Positions 1-7,113 of a DNA stretch of 33,739 nucleotides are shown here, piece after piece. Position numbers and translations under genes: made by a program. This DNA comes from Accumulibacter sp. (GTDB lineage: Bacteria > Pseudomonadota > Gammaproteobacteria > Burkholderiales > Rhodocyclaceae). The stretch covers positions 1 to 33,739 of the forward strand of contig JAIRPF010000175.1 in assembly GCA_031257115.1 (NCBI GenBank), given 5' to 3'. Below the pieces are notes generated by a model. The model had not been told where the DNA came from, searched no databases, and saw only the letters and a program-made list of their open reading frames with translations. Each line of letters opens with the position of its first letter. The first letter of the stretch is position 1.

Positions 1-252
1 ACGGTCATCGCCAACGGCCTTCCCGCCGTGATTGTCTCGCACGGAAAGAACGGCGCCGGCGCTTTCAACGCCTCCGGCGGAACGAATCCGCCGCCGGCCG
101 GAGCGGATGAAATATCGAATCAGAACGCCGGCAACGATTTCGTCATGCACGCGCCGAGCACCGTCGCGGGCAACGAATTCGACGACTTCGTGATCTGGAT
201 ATCGCGCCACATCCTCTTCAACCGCATGGTCGCCGCCGGCCGGCTCCCCTGA
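1..252 (+). CDS. Prepilin-like protein, C-terminal part (5' truncated by window edge)
   Basis: The reading frame is open from base 1 to a TGA at 250-252, giving 83 residues with no start in the window. The end of the protein reads DDFVIWISRHILFNRMVAAG, which resembles the C-terminus of prepilin-type (GspG/GspH-like) proteins that often end in a 'D.IV.W.....L..RMV.AG.LP' pattern. Just before it is a Gly/Asn/Pro-rich stretch like the variable loop of pseudopilins. The N-terminal methylation motif that would prove the assignment lies outside the window. The first internal ATG (28) is probably not the real start because the frame continues upstream of it. It is convergent with kduD, 610 bp away. 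Pilin-like identity is inferred from C-terminal resemblance only. Confidence 0.6.
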   Translation, partial: TVIANGLPAVIVSHGKNGAGAFNASGGTNPPPAGADEISNQNAGNDFVMHAPSTVAGNEFDDFVIWISRHILFNRMVAAGRLP

Positions 253-862
253 AGGACGTCATTCCATTTCCGGATTGAACTCGTGATTCCCCGCGATCCT
301 GACACGGGGATCGCTTTGGATTCTGGTTTGTCTTTGGCGATGCGCGCCGTTTTCGTGTCGTAATATCCCACGCTCTTGCCGCGGGGATAGGCGCGAGCGC
401 GCCAAACCATTTCTCCGAGTCCGCGAAGGGACAAAGCCCGGCGAAACTCGCTTGGCCCGCCATCTGTCAAACAGGCGTGTCAAGAATATCCCGGTTCCAG
501 CGGTGAAGCAGATAAAGCGATAACCACGACGAGCACGACGGGCATGGCGAAAAACGGGAAGCGAAAGAAAGACCCCGTCATTCCATAGACAAGCGAAAAT
601 TCGGTACACCGTTGCCTTCGCTGTCGCTTTCGCCGCTTCCATCTCCGCCGTCATTCCCGCGCAAGCGGAAATCCAGTTTGCGCCCCGGTCTGAAGGGCTG
701 CCAATTTACCGTCGGCCGGTCCGGCTTTCGAGGAGAATTGCGCCCGGCGTTTGCGCGACACCTCCCCTGCCGACGGAACGGCGAGACGCCGTTTCCTTTC
801 CGCCGTCCGTTTCTGGTGGCGCGGCGCTGGCGGCATCACGGCCGCCAGCGGTTTGGACGGGT
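253..862. repeat. Non-coding gap with intergenic repeat modules D, F and A
   Basis: I see no convincing gene in these 610 bp between the convergent prepilin-like gene and kduD. Module D (a CCACGACGAGCACGACG-type sequence) lies at about 522-555. Module F (CCCCGTCATTCC, then GACAAGCG, then TTCGGTACACC) lies at about 571-617. It is followed by a conserved link (TTGCC, then CTTCCATC) and a degenerate module A (GTCATTCCCGC with imperfect GCGGAAATCCAG) at 650-676. The same F-link-A order recurs near 4380, 13825 and 24826. A degenerate palindrome (GATTCCCC and GGGGATC) lies at 285-312. Short frames here are by-products of the repeats and of GC content. Confidence 0.6.
825..850. terminator. Perfect 10-bp stem-loop after kduD
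   Basis: CGCTGGCGGC (825-834) and GCCGCCAGCG (841-850) form a perfect 10-bp stem with a 6-nt loop, beginning 13 bp past the kduD stop on the minus strand. There is no clear U-tract on either side, so it may act as a 3' end stabiliser or a weak terminator rather than a classical intrinsic terminator. Confidence 0.45.
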
Positions 863-1633
863 TCAGCGCGCCAGCCAGCCGCCGTCGACGGCGATGGTGT
901 AGCCGTTGACGTAATCGCCGGCCCTGGAGGCCAGGAAAACCACGGCGCCGCCCAGGTCTTCGGGCAGACCCCAGCGCCCGGCGGGAATGCGGCCGAGGAT
1001 TTCCGCGCTGCGCGCTTCGTCGGCGCGCAACTGGCTGGTGTTGTCGGTGGCCATGTAGCCCGGCGCGATGGCGTTGACGTTGATTTTGTGCTTGGCCCAT
1101 TCGTTGGCCAGCAGCATGGTGATGCCCTTCACGCCGCTCTTGGACGCCGTGTAGGACGGCACGCGGATACCGCCCTGGAAGGAGAGCATCGAGGCGACGT
1201 TGACGATCTTGCCGCCGTTCCCCTGTTTGATGAACTGGCGCGCGACGGCCTGGCACATGAAGAAGGTGGTCTTCACGTTGAGGTCCATGACGTCGTCCCA
1301 CTCTTTTTCGGTGAAATCGACCGAGTCGTTGCGGATGATGATGCCGGCGTTGTTGACCAGGATGTCGATGTGGCCGAATTCCCGCAGCGCGGTGTCGACG
1401 ATCCGTCCGATCGGTTCGGTGGTCAGCAGGTTGGCCTGCACGTGCGCGTAGCGCCTGCCGGCGGCCCGCACCGCGGCGGCGGTTTCCGGGGCGCTTTCCA
1501 CGTAAGTCGCGCCGACGATGTCCGCGCCGGCCTGGGCCAGCGCGGTGGCCATGCCGCGGCCGAGGCCGCGTTCCGAGCCGGTGACGATGGCGACTTTGCC
1601 GTCGAGCTTGAAGGCGTCGAGTATTCCGTTCAT
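863..1633 (-). CDS. kduD: 2-dehydro-3-deoxy-D-gluconate 5-dehydrogenase KduD
   Basis: This short-chain dehydrogenase of 256 residues (KduD is usually about 253) reduces 2,5-diketo-3-deoxygluconate to 2-keto-3-deoxygluconate with a nicotinamide cofactor in the cytoplasm. Visible SDR landmarks are the cofactor loop TGSERGLGRG (18-27), NNAG (94-97), the catalytic Ser in VASMLS (about 148) and YTASK with Tyr161 and Lys165, with VNAIAPGYMATDN further on as in KduD proteins. The start MNGILDAFKLDGK was chosen because it gives family length and has AAAGGA upstream; a longer open frame reaches 1969 but runs through kduI in another frame. It is the last gene of kdgF-kduI-kduD, 11 bp after kduI, so it is probably co-transcribed and under KdgR control. 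Confidence 0.93.
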   Translation of the reverse strand: MNGILDAFKLDGKVAIVTGSERGLGRGMATALAQAGADIVGATYVESAPETAAAVRAAGRRYAHVQANLLTTEPIGRIVDTALREFGHIDILVNNAGIIIRNDSVDFTEKEWDDVMDLNVKTTFFMCQAVARQFIKQGNGGKIVNVASMLSFQGGIRVPSYTASKSGVKGITMLLANEWAKHKINVNAIAPGYMATDNTSQLRADEARSAEILGRIPAGRWGLPEDLGGAVVFLASRAGDYVNGYTIAVDGGWLAR

Positions 1634-1644
1634 GAGGTCATCCT

Positions 1645-2481
1645 TTATTTGAGGTCGTTGGGGCCGAGCGTGTCCATGTCGTCGAAGGTCTGGTTCTCGC
1701 CGGCCATGCCCCAGACGAAGGAATAGGCGCCGGAACCGACGCCGGAGTGAATCGACCACGACGGCGAAATGACGGCCTGCTCGTTGGCCATCACGATGTG
1801 GCGGGTTTCGAGCGGCTGCCCGTGCATGTGGAATACGCGGGTGCCTTCGGCCATGCCGAAATAAAGGTAGACCTCCATGCGCCGTTCGTGGGTGTGCGGC
1901 GGGTAGGTGTTCCACACGCTGCCCGGCTCCAGCACGGTGACGCCCATGACCAGCTGACAGCTCTTGCACACGGCCGGATGCACGTACTGGTAGATGGTGC
2001 GCACGTTGCAGTTGAGCTGGTCGCCCAGCTTCCTGGGATTGGCGTTGGCGCGGGTGATGCGCACCGTGGGATGCGTGGCGTGCGCCGGGCTGCTGACGAG
2101 GTAGAACTTGGCCGGCCGGGCGGCGTTCTCGCTCTCGAAGGAGACCGTCGCCGCGCCCATGCCGACGTACAGCCCGTCGCCATTGTCCAGCGGGTACGTT
2201 TTTCCGTCGATGACCGCGCGGCCGGGTTCGCCCAGGTTGACCACGCCCAGCTCGCGGCGGTCGAGGAAATTCGCCGTGCCGAATTCCTTGCCGCCTTCGA
2301 GCGCGAGCGCCTGCGTGGTCGGCATCGCGCCGCCGAAGACGACGCGGTCGTCGTGGCTATAGATCAGCGTCAGATCGCCGGCGGCAAAAATCTTTTCCAC
2401 CAGGAAATGACGGCGCAGCGTCTCGGTATCATAGTGTTTGACGTCCTCCGGGTGGTGCCCGTAGCGCATGTCCAGCTTCAT
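1645..2481 (-). CDS. kduI: 5-keto-4-deoxyuronate isomerase KduI
   Basis: The 278-residue protein has exactly the family length. It isomerises 5-keto-4-deoxyuronate (DKI) to 2,5-diketo-3-deoxygluconate (DKII), the substrate of KduD. The cupin metal site is intact: His196 and His198 in HTHERRMEVY, Glu203 and His245 in SWSIHSGVG, matching the positions known for the E. coli enzyme. Other family signatures are FLVEK, RRELGVVNLG, HIVMANEQAVISPSW and ENQTFDDMD. The start MKLDMRYG was preferred over an upstream in-frame ATG at 2520 because a GGAGG lies 8 nt before it and the length then fits. It is the middle gene of the uronate cassette, 16 bp after kdgF. Confidence 0.95.
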   Translation of the reverse strand: MKLDMRYGHHPEDVKHYDTETLRRHFLVEKIFAAGDLTLIYSHDDRVVFGGAMPTTQALALEGGKEFGTANFLDRRELGVVNLGEPGRAVIDGKTYPLDNGDGLYVGMGAATVSFESENAARPAKFYLVSSPAHATHPTVRITRANANPRKLGDQLNCNVRTIYQYVHPAVCKSCQLVMGVTVLEPGSVWNTYPPHTHERRMEVYLYFGMAEGTRVFHMHGQPLETRHIVMANEQAVISPSWSIHSGVGSGAYSFVWGMAGENQTFDDMDTLGPNDLK

Positions 2482-2497
2482 TGATTCATCCTCCAGG

Positions 2498-2836
2498 TCA
2501 TTTTTTGAGAAAGTCTTCACGCTGCGGCGTGAAAATGTCGAGCAACCGCCCCTCGGCCAGGCAAACCGTGCCGTGCAACGCGGACGGCGGGATATAAACC
2601 GAGTCGCCGGGCCGCAGCCGGGTCGTTTGCCCCTCGACGGTGAAATCGAACTCGCCCGCGAGGCAATAACTGACCTGCTCGTGGATATGGCGATGCTCGG
2701 AACCGACCGCGCCCGCCCCGAACATCACCTCGACCATCATCAGATTGCCGTCGTGCGCCCGTATCTTCCTGTAAACGCGGCCTTCTTCCAGCGTTTCGCG
2801 TTCGATTTTCGCGTCATGAAAAAAAACTTTGTCCAT
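2498..2836 (-). CDS. kdgF: Unsaturated uronate-processing cupin KdgF
   Basis: This is a single-domain cupin of 112 residues. KdgF converts the unsaturated uronate from lyases into the linear ketone used by KduI. Metal-site residues expected for the family are present: His48 and His50 in EHRHIHEQVSY, Gln54, and His88 in PSALHGTV. The C-terminus DIFTPQREDF is typical of KdgF. The start MDKVFFHD (2836) fits family length; the frame stays open to 2941 but that extension crosses the mapped promoter region. It is first in the kdgF-kduI-kduD operon, and the putative KdgR box lies about 140 bp upstream. Assignment rests on motif and context; a generic cupin is the alternative. Confidence 0.88.
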   Translation of the reverse strand: MDKVFFHDAKIERETLEEGRVYRKIRAHDGNLMMVEVMFGAGAVGSEHRHIHEQVSYCLAGEFDFTVEGQTTRLRPGDSVYIPPSALHGTVCLAEGRLLDIFTPQREDFLKK

Positions 2837-2939
2837 CGTCGTGTCATCCAAATGAAATAATCGCGGCAGCGCGCCCCGGCGAAAAATCCGGACGCGGGAC
2901 GCGGCGGCGTCACCGGACGCGCACCGCCCGATGCGCGCC

Positions 2940-2968
2940 ATCCTACACCGGATTCACCCGGCGTTCAA
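2940..2968 (-). promoter_or_regulatory. Putative sigma70 promoter of kdgF-kduI-kduD
   Basis: Read on the minus strand, TTGAAC (2963-2968) is separated by exactly 17 bp from TAGGAT (2940-2945). This gives a leader of about 95 nt before the kdgF ATG. The -35 box lies 7 bp downstream of the KdgR-like palindrome, a geometry that allows repression. Predicted from sequence only. Confidence 0.6.
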
Positions 2969-2975
2969 TGATTTC

Positions 2976-2988
2976 GGAACATTGTTCC
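2976..2988. promoter_or_regulatory. KdgR-like operator palindrome
   Basis: GGAACATTGTTCC is a perfect palindrome around a central T, flanked by ATTTC on one side and ATTTT on the other. It resembles the enterobacterial KdgR box, which has GAAAC and GTTTC half-sites in AT-rich flanks. It lies between kdgR (stop at 3030) and the kdgF promoter, just upstream of the -35 box. The adjacent IclR gene is KdgR-like, so this is the obvious candidate operator. Binding is inferred. Confidence 0.65.
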
Positions 2989-3029
2989 ATTTTTATTTCG
3001 CGGCGGCGGATCCGCCGGAATCGTCGCGC

Positions 3030-3812
3030 CTACGTTTCGTGTCCCAGCATCGCGGAAATGCGCGCGGCGGCGGTCTTGACCTGCCGGATTTTCTCCGCCT
3101 CATCCTCCCGCTCGTAGCGGAAACCCGGCCAGGAAACGGAAAGCGCGGCGACGATGGCGCCGGTGTAGTCGAAAATGGGCGCGCTGATGCAGTGCAGGTC
3201 TTCCTCGTTTTCCCGGTTGTCCAGTCCGTAACCCCGCTCGCGGGTGCGCGCGATCTCGGCGTCGAGGGCGGCGCGCGAGGTGATGGTGTTCCGGGTGAAG
3301 GGCAGCAACCTGACGTTTTCCAGCGCCGCTTCGCGTTCCTCCGGCGTCATGCAGGCCAAGAGCACCTTGCCGATCGCCGTGGAATACAGCGGCATACGGC
3401 CCCCGACGCGCGAATACATGCGGATGCGGTATTTCGACTCGATCTTCAACACGTAGACGGCGGCATCGCCGTCCAGCACACCCATATGGACGGTCTCGCC
3501 GACCTCTTCCGCGAGCTCCTCGGCCACCGGGCGCGCGGCGGCGTGCAGATCCAGATGATCGAGCGCGCGCGACCCGACGTTGAACATCCTGAGCGTGATC
3601 GCCCAGCGGTCGTTTTCGGCGCGGCGCGCGTAACCCAGTTCCTGCAAGGTCAGCAGGAAGCGGTAAACGGTCGACTTGGCGAGCCTGATTTCGCGGGACA
3701 GCTCTTCGAGACCGACCGTCCGCCGCAGGGAAAGCTTCTCCAGAACGGAGAGCACCCGCACCACCGCGCTAATCAAGGGCACGGTGGACTTCGGGGAAGA
3801 TTTGTTTGCCAT
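3030..3812 (-). CDS. kdgR: IclR-family regulator, KdgR-like
   Basis: The 260-residue protein has an N-terminal winged helix (about 12-70, with EELSREIRLAKSTVYRFLLTLQELG as recognition region) and a C-terminal IclR effector domain (about 80-255). Sequence features match KdgR of enterobacteria, including SKYRIRMYSRVGGRMPLYST, AIGKVLLA, RNTITS and the end ARISAMLGH. KdgR represses uronate-catabolism genes and is released by 2-keto-3-deoxygluconate. The gene lies 193 bp upstream of kdgF on the same strand, so it could also read through into the operon. GGAGC lies upstream of the ATG. Regulation of this operon through the palindrome at 2976-2988 is inferred. Confidence 0.85.
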   Translation of the reverse strand: MANKSSPKSTVPLISAVVRVLSVLEKLSLRRTVGLEELSREIRLAKSTVYRFLLTLQELGYARRAENDRWAITLRMFNVGSRALDHLDLHAAARPVAEELAEEVGETVHMGVLDGDAAVYVLKIESKYRIRMYSRVGGRMPLYSTAIGKVLLACMTPEEREAALENVRLLPFTRNTITSRAALDAEIARTRERGYGLDNRENEEDLHCISAPIFDYTGAIVAALSVSWPGFRYEREDEAEKIRQVKTAAARISAMLGHET

Positions 3813-4033
3813 GGTGGGTTCGCTCCATTTTCATGCCCCATTCGGGGAACGCGAATTCTAATCCGTTCGTCTATCACCGTAGATCGTTTTTCCGGCTTTA
3901 CAAGCCCCCCCGAATCATCATACGACCGATTCCATTTCCAACCCGTCCGCGCCTTTGTCGACTTCACCCCGCCGTGTCAAGGCGCTGCCCGGTCATCTGT
4001 GGAAAATTGAAAGCAGAAAATTTCCCAACAAGG

Positions 4034-4062
4034 ATTGTAAAATCATATTTACAAAACAATAA
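4034..4062 (-). promoter_or_regulatory. Possible kdgR promoter with inverted repeat
   Basis: A 7-bp perfect inverted repeat TTGTAAA-N6-TTTACAA lies at 4035-4054 in an AT-rich stretch. Read on the minus strand it contains TACAAT (4034-4039), a good -10, with a weak -35 (TTATTG) 17 bp upstream. This would give kdgR a leader of about 220 nt. The palindrome may be an operator. The evidence is weak. Confidence 0.3.
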
Positions 4063-4447
4063 GTTGGCGAAAACAGTCCCTTTCATATCACCCGATCGGG
4101 CGCCAGGCGAGAAAATTACTTATAGAGTGTTTTTTAACCGACCGGAGTTTCCGCGCGTGGTTCGCGCTTTTTCCCTTTCGCGCGTCCCGGCGCGGCGCGT
4201 GAAAAGCCCCTTCCCGTGGAAAGTGTCGCGTCAAAGGCGTGACGGAGGGAGTCCCCTGGCGCGGAATATCGCAAGCCGAGCCTCCCTATCGAGGAAGGTG
4301 TCACGTCGAAGGCGTGATGGAGGAAGTTTGGCGGCGGGGAATCAGGAAGCAAGCATCAAAAACCGGGCCGCCAAATCACCTCGTCATTTCCTTGACAAGC
4401 GTAAATCCGGTACCCGCGCATTTCCGTCGTTCCCCTTGCTCATTCCC

Positions 4448-4473
4448 GTCATTCCCGCGAAAGCGGGAATGAC
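4448..4473. repeat. Module A palindrome, perfect copy
   Basis: GTCATTCCCGC-GAAA-GCGGGAATGAC is a perfect 11-bp stem with a 4-nt loop. The same sequence recurs perfectly at 32784-32809 and, with changes in one arm, near 650, 14011, 16979, 17090, 17463, 24891 and 24986. It is REP-like: short, palindromic and confined to intergenic DNA. Confidence 0.85.
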
Positions 4474-4738
4474 GAAGAAAGGGAATGATCATCGCTTGAA
4501 TCGAATCCGCTCCAGTCCCAACTCGCGTGAAGCGCCCTGGATAAACCTCCCTCCTGAGAGAAGTGGCTCGCCGAAGGCGAGTCGGAAGGAGTTGGGCGGT
4601 GAGTCATCAAACGCGGACGGGCCACGAGTGTTCAGGGCAATTTGGTTTTTAATCCTGAGATACCTCGGCTGCGCGACACAACGCCATCCAGACACCACGC
4701 GATCCGTTTTGCTCCCTGACAAACGTACCAAGGGAATT

Positions 4739-6094
4739 TCACCGAAATCCCGGCATCATTCCCCTCATGCCGCGCATCAGTTTGCCGATGCCGCCTTTCG
4801 AGAACTGTTTCATCATCTTTTGCGTCTGCTCGAACTGCTTGAGCAGGCGGTTGACTTCCTGCACCTGGACGCCGGCGCCCGCCGCGATGCGCCGTTTGCG
4901 CGAGGCTTTGATGAGTTCGGGCTTGCCGCGCTCGGCCGGCGTCATGGAATCGACGATGCCTTCGATCCGCCGGATGGTCTTGTCCTCGGCGCCGGCGGGC
5001 ATCCGGCCGGCGGCCTGCGCGAACTGGGACGGCAGCTTGTCGAGCATGGAGGCGATTCCGCCCATCTTGCGCATCTGCCCGATCTGTTCCTTGAAATCGT
5101 TGAGGTCGAAGGTCTTGCCCGACTTGATTTTTTTGGCGAATTCGAGGGCTTTCGCTTCGTCGATCCCCTTGCGCGCGTCCTCGATGAGCGAGAGCACGTC
5201 GCCCATGCCCAGAATGCGCGAGGCCATGCGTTCCGGGTGAAAGGCTTCGAGGCCGGTGAGTTTTTCGCCGATGCCGGCGTACTTGATCGGCTTGCCGGTG
5301 ACGTGGCGCACGGAGAGCGCCGCGCCGCCGCGCGAATCGCCGTCGAGCTTGGTCAGGACGACGCCGGTGAGCGGCAGGGCGTCGCCGAACGCCCTGGCGG
5401 TGTTGATCGCGTCCTGGCCGAGCATGGCGTCGACGACGAACAGCGTTTCGATCGGCTTCAGGGCCGCGTGCAGTTCGGCGATCTCCCGCATCATCGCCGC
5501 GTCGATCGACAGGCGCCCCGCCGTGTCGACCAGCAGCACGTCGTGGAAATGCCGCTTCGCCCAATCGACCGCGGCGCGCGCGATGGCCACCGGCTCGTCC
5601 GCCGGCGACGAGGGGAAGAATTCGACGCCGGCCTGTTCGGCCACGGTTTTCAACTGCTCGATCGCCGCGGGCCGGTAAACGTCGCATGAGACGACCAGGA
5701 CTTTCTTTTTCTGCGTCTCGCGCAGGAACTTGGCGAGCTTGCCGACCGTGGTCGTCTTGCCCGCGCCCTGCAGGCCGGCCATCAGCACGACGGCCGGCGG
5801 CTGGGTCGCCAGATCGAGTCCGCTGTGCGCGTCCCCCATCAGGGCCGTGAGTTCCCGGTGCACGACGCCGATCAGCGCCTGCCCCGGACTGAGCGAACCG
5901 ATCACCTCCTCGCCGACGGCTTTTTCCCTGACCGAGGCGATGAACGCCTTGACCGCCGGCAGGGCCACGTCGGCCTCCAGCAAGGCCAGGCGCACCTCGC
6001 GCAGCGCGTCCGCGATGTTGTTCTCGGTCAATCTCGCCTCGCCGCGGAGCGTTTTCATCACGCGCGCGAGGCGCTGGGTCAGGTTATCGAGCAT
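4739..6094 (-). CDS. ffh: Signal recognition particle protein Ffh
   Basis: The 451-residue SRP54 GTPase binds 4.5S RNA and signal sequences of nascent membrane proteins and delivers ribosomes to FtsY. The N domain (about 1-85) is followed by the G domain with GLQGAGKTT (P-loop), DVYRPAAIEQL, DTAGR and TKLDGDSRGG. The M domain follows from about 300 with RKMGGIASMLDKLP and a Met-rich tail ending MRGMRGMMPGF. The start MLDNLTQRL was chosen over an ATG nine codons upstream: it is the standard family start and has GGAAG before it. The gene is divergent from the YpjD-like gene with only 30 bp between starts; a TAGAAT at 6134-6139 (minus strand), inside the other gene's first codons, could be its -10 box. 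Confidence 0.97.
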   Translation of the reverse strand: MLDNLTQRLARVMKTLRGEARLTENNIADALREVRLALLEADVALPAVKAFIASVREKAVGEEVIGSLSPGQALIGVVHRELTALMGDAHSGLDLATQPPAVVLMAGLQGAGKTTTVGKLAKFLRETQKKKVLVVSCDVYRPAAIEQLKTVAEQAGVEFFPSSPADEPVAIARAAVDWAKRHFHDVLLVDTAGRLSIDAAMMREIAELHAALKPIETLFVVDAMLGQDAINTARAFGDALPLTGVVLTKLDGDSRGGAALSVRHVTGKPIKYAGIGEKLTGLEAFHPERMASRILGMGDVLSLIEDARKGIDEAKALEFAKKIKSGKTFDLNDFKEQIGQMRKMGGIASMLDKLPSQFAQAAGRMPAGAEDKTIRRIEGIVDSMTPAERGKPELIKASRKRRIAAGAGVQVQEVNRLLKQFEQTQKMMKQFSKGGIGKLMRGMRGMMPGFR

Positions 6095-6124
6095 TTGGCT
6101 TCCAGCTTGGTGTAGACTCAAAAA

Positions 6125-6970
6125 ATGCCGGATATTCTATCGCACCTGCTGCCGCCCATCGCCGCCGCCCTGCTCTACGCGGGACTCGGCTACCACTTCT
6201 GGCACACCCGCTGGAACGACGCCGGCAAACCGCCGGAGCCCTTGCCGATGCGCCCCTGGGAGCGGCGCGCCATCGCCGCCGCGCTGCTTTTGCAGGGAGC
6301 CGGCCTGTACGGAGAACTGTTTTCCGGCGGCGGATTACGCTTTTCCTTCAGCCTGGCCGCGTCGCTGATGCTGTGGCTGGCCGTCCTGATCCATTGGCTG
6401 GAGAGTTTCGCCTCGCGCATGGACGGCATGCAGCCGATGGTGCTGCCCCTGGCGGCGATTTCCGCCGCGCTGCCCGTGGCGTTTCCGCAAACGCACGAGA
6501 TCGTCTACGCGCAGGCCTTGGGTTTCAGGATGCACTTCCTGGCGGCCATGCTCTCCTACAGTCTGGTCACGCTGTCCGCGCTGCACGCCGTTTTCATGGG
6601 AATCATCGGGCACAAACTCCATCGCCGGGACCTGCGCGCGCCGCAGGCCAGCCTGCCATCGATCCTGTCCATGGAATCCCTGCTCTTCCGCATGATCGGC
6701 GTCGCCTTCCTGCTCCTGACGCTGACGCTGGCGAGCGGGCTGGCGTTTTCGTTTTCGGAGCGAGCCGCCGGAAAGGCGCTACTTTTCGATCACAAAATTT
6801 TTTTCGCGTTTTCTTCCTGGTTGATCTATGCCGCGCTGCTTTTTGGCCGTTATAGGTATGGATGGCGTGGGCGGATCGCGTTGCGCTGGACGCTGGCGGG
6901 ATTTCTGCTGCTCATTCTCGCTTACATCGGCAACCGTTTCGTTCTGGAGGTGCTGCTGGACCAGGCGTGA
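6125..6970 (+). CDS. ypjD: YpjD-type cytochrome c assembly-family inner membrane protein
   Basis: The 281-residue integral membrane protein has about eight hydrophobic segments. It is typical of the CcsA/YpjD-like branch of the cytochrome c assembly family, which often lies divergent from ffh in beta- and gammaproteobacteria. Conserved-looking stretches are FRMHFLAAMLSYSLVTLSALHA and the later FDHKIFFAFSSWLIYAALLFGRY, each carrying a His that might face a haem. No tryptophan-rich WWD motif of true haem lyases is visible, so haem handling is only inferred and the biological role is uncertain. Confidence 0.8.
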   Translation: MPDILSHLLPPIAAALLYAGLGYHFWHTRWNDAGKPPEPLPMRPWERRAIAAALLLQGAGLYGELFSGGGLRFSFSLAASLMLWLAVLIHWLESFASRMDGMQPMVLPLAAISAALPVAFPQTHEIVYAQALGFRMHFLAAMLSYSLVTLSALHAVFMGIIGHKLHRRDLRAPQASLPSILSMESLLFRMIGVAFLLLTLTLASGLAFSFSERAAGKALLFDHKIFFAFSSWLIYAALLFGRYRYGWRGRIALRWTLAGFLLLILAYIGNRFVLEVLLDQA

Positions 6971-7028
6971 CCGGGGGCTTGCTCCAAAGCGCGGCGGACG
7001 CGCCGCCATCGCGGTATCTCACAAACAT

Positions 7029-7058
7029 GGGACACAACGTATCGTCGTATGACATAAT
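7029..7058 (+). promoter_or_regulatory. Possible promoter of pilBCD
   Basis: GGGACA (7029-7034) and CATAAT (7053-7058) are spaced by 18 bp, about 55 bp before the pilB start. The fit is moderate and no sigma54-type element was found nearby. Confidence 0.35.
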
Positions 7059-7113
7059 CCGGAAAAGTTAAGGATTCCAGACACGGCAGAAGCGCCTCCG
7101 CCGATAATCGCAC

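Larger units (their letters stand above)
3813..4738. repeat. Non-coding gap: AT-rich kdgR upstream region plus repeat modules B, F and A
   Basis: No gene is supported in these 926 bp. The first ~330 bp (to about 4140) are the kdgR upstream region, AT-rich around 4000-4130. From about 4200 on it is repeat mosaic: a partial module B at about 4215-4253, a module B at 4281-4340 (CCTCCCT, GAGG, then GTCACG-tcgaaggCGTGAT), module F at about 4380-4425, a perfect module A palindrome at 4448-4473 and a third module B at 4546-4610. The long forward frame through this region continues into the antisense of ffh and is not credible as a gene. Confidence 0.65.

Noticed and set aside
259-654. 131-codon minus-strand frame between the prepilin-like gene and kduD
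   Set aside because: It consists of repeat modules D, F and A in reverse, lacks a ribosome site and has no recognisable motif.
3806-5689. Plus-strand frame of 627 codons across the kdgR upstream gap and antisense ffh
   Set aside because: It crosses repeat modules and then runs antisense to ffh; no family resemblance.
6095-6124. A 4.5S RNA or other small RNA gene next to ffh
   Set aside because: Only 30 bp separate ffh from the divergent gene and no GGAA-tetraloop hairpin of the 4.5S type was seen in nearby gaps.
6971-7113. Sigma54 promoter before pilB
   Set aside because: No TGGC-N-GC pair at 12/24 spacing could be found; only a moderate sigma70-like pair is present.
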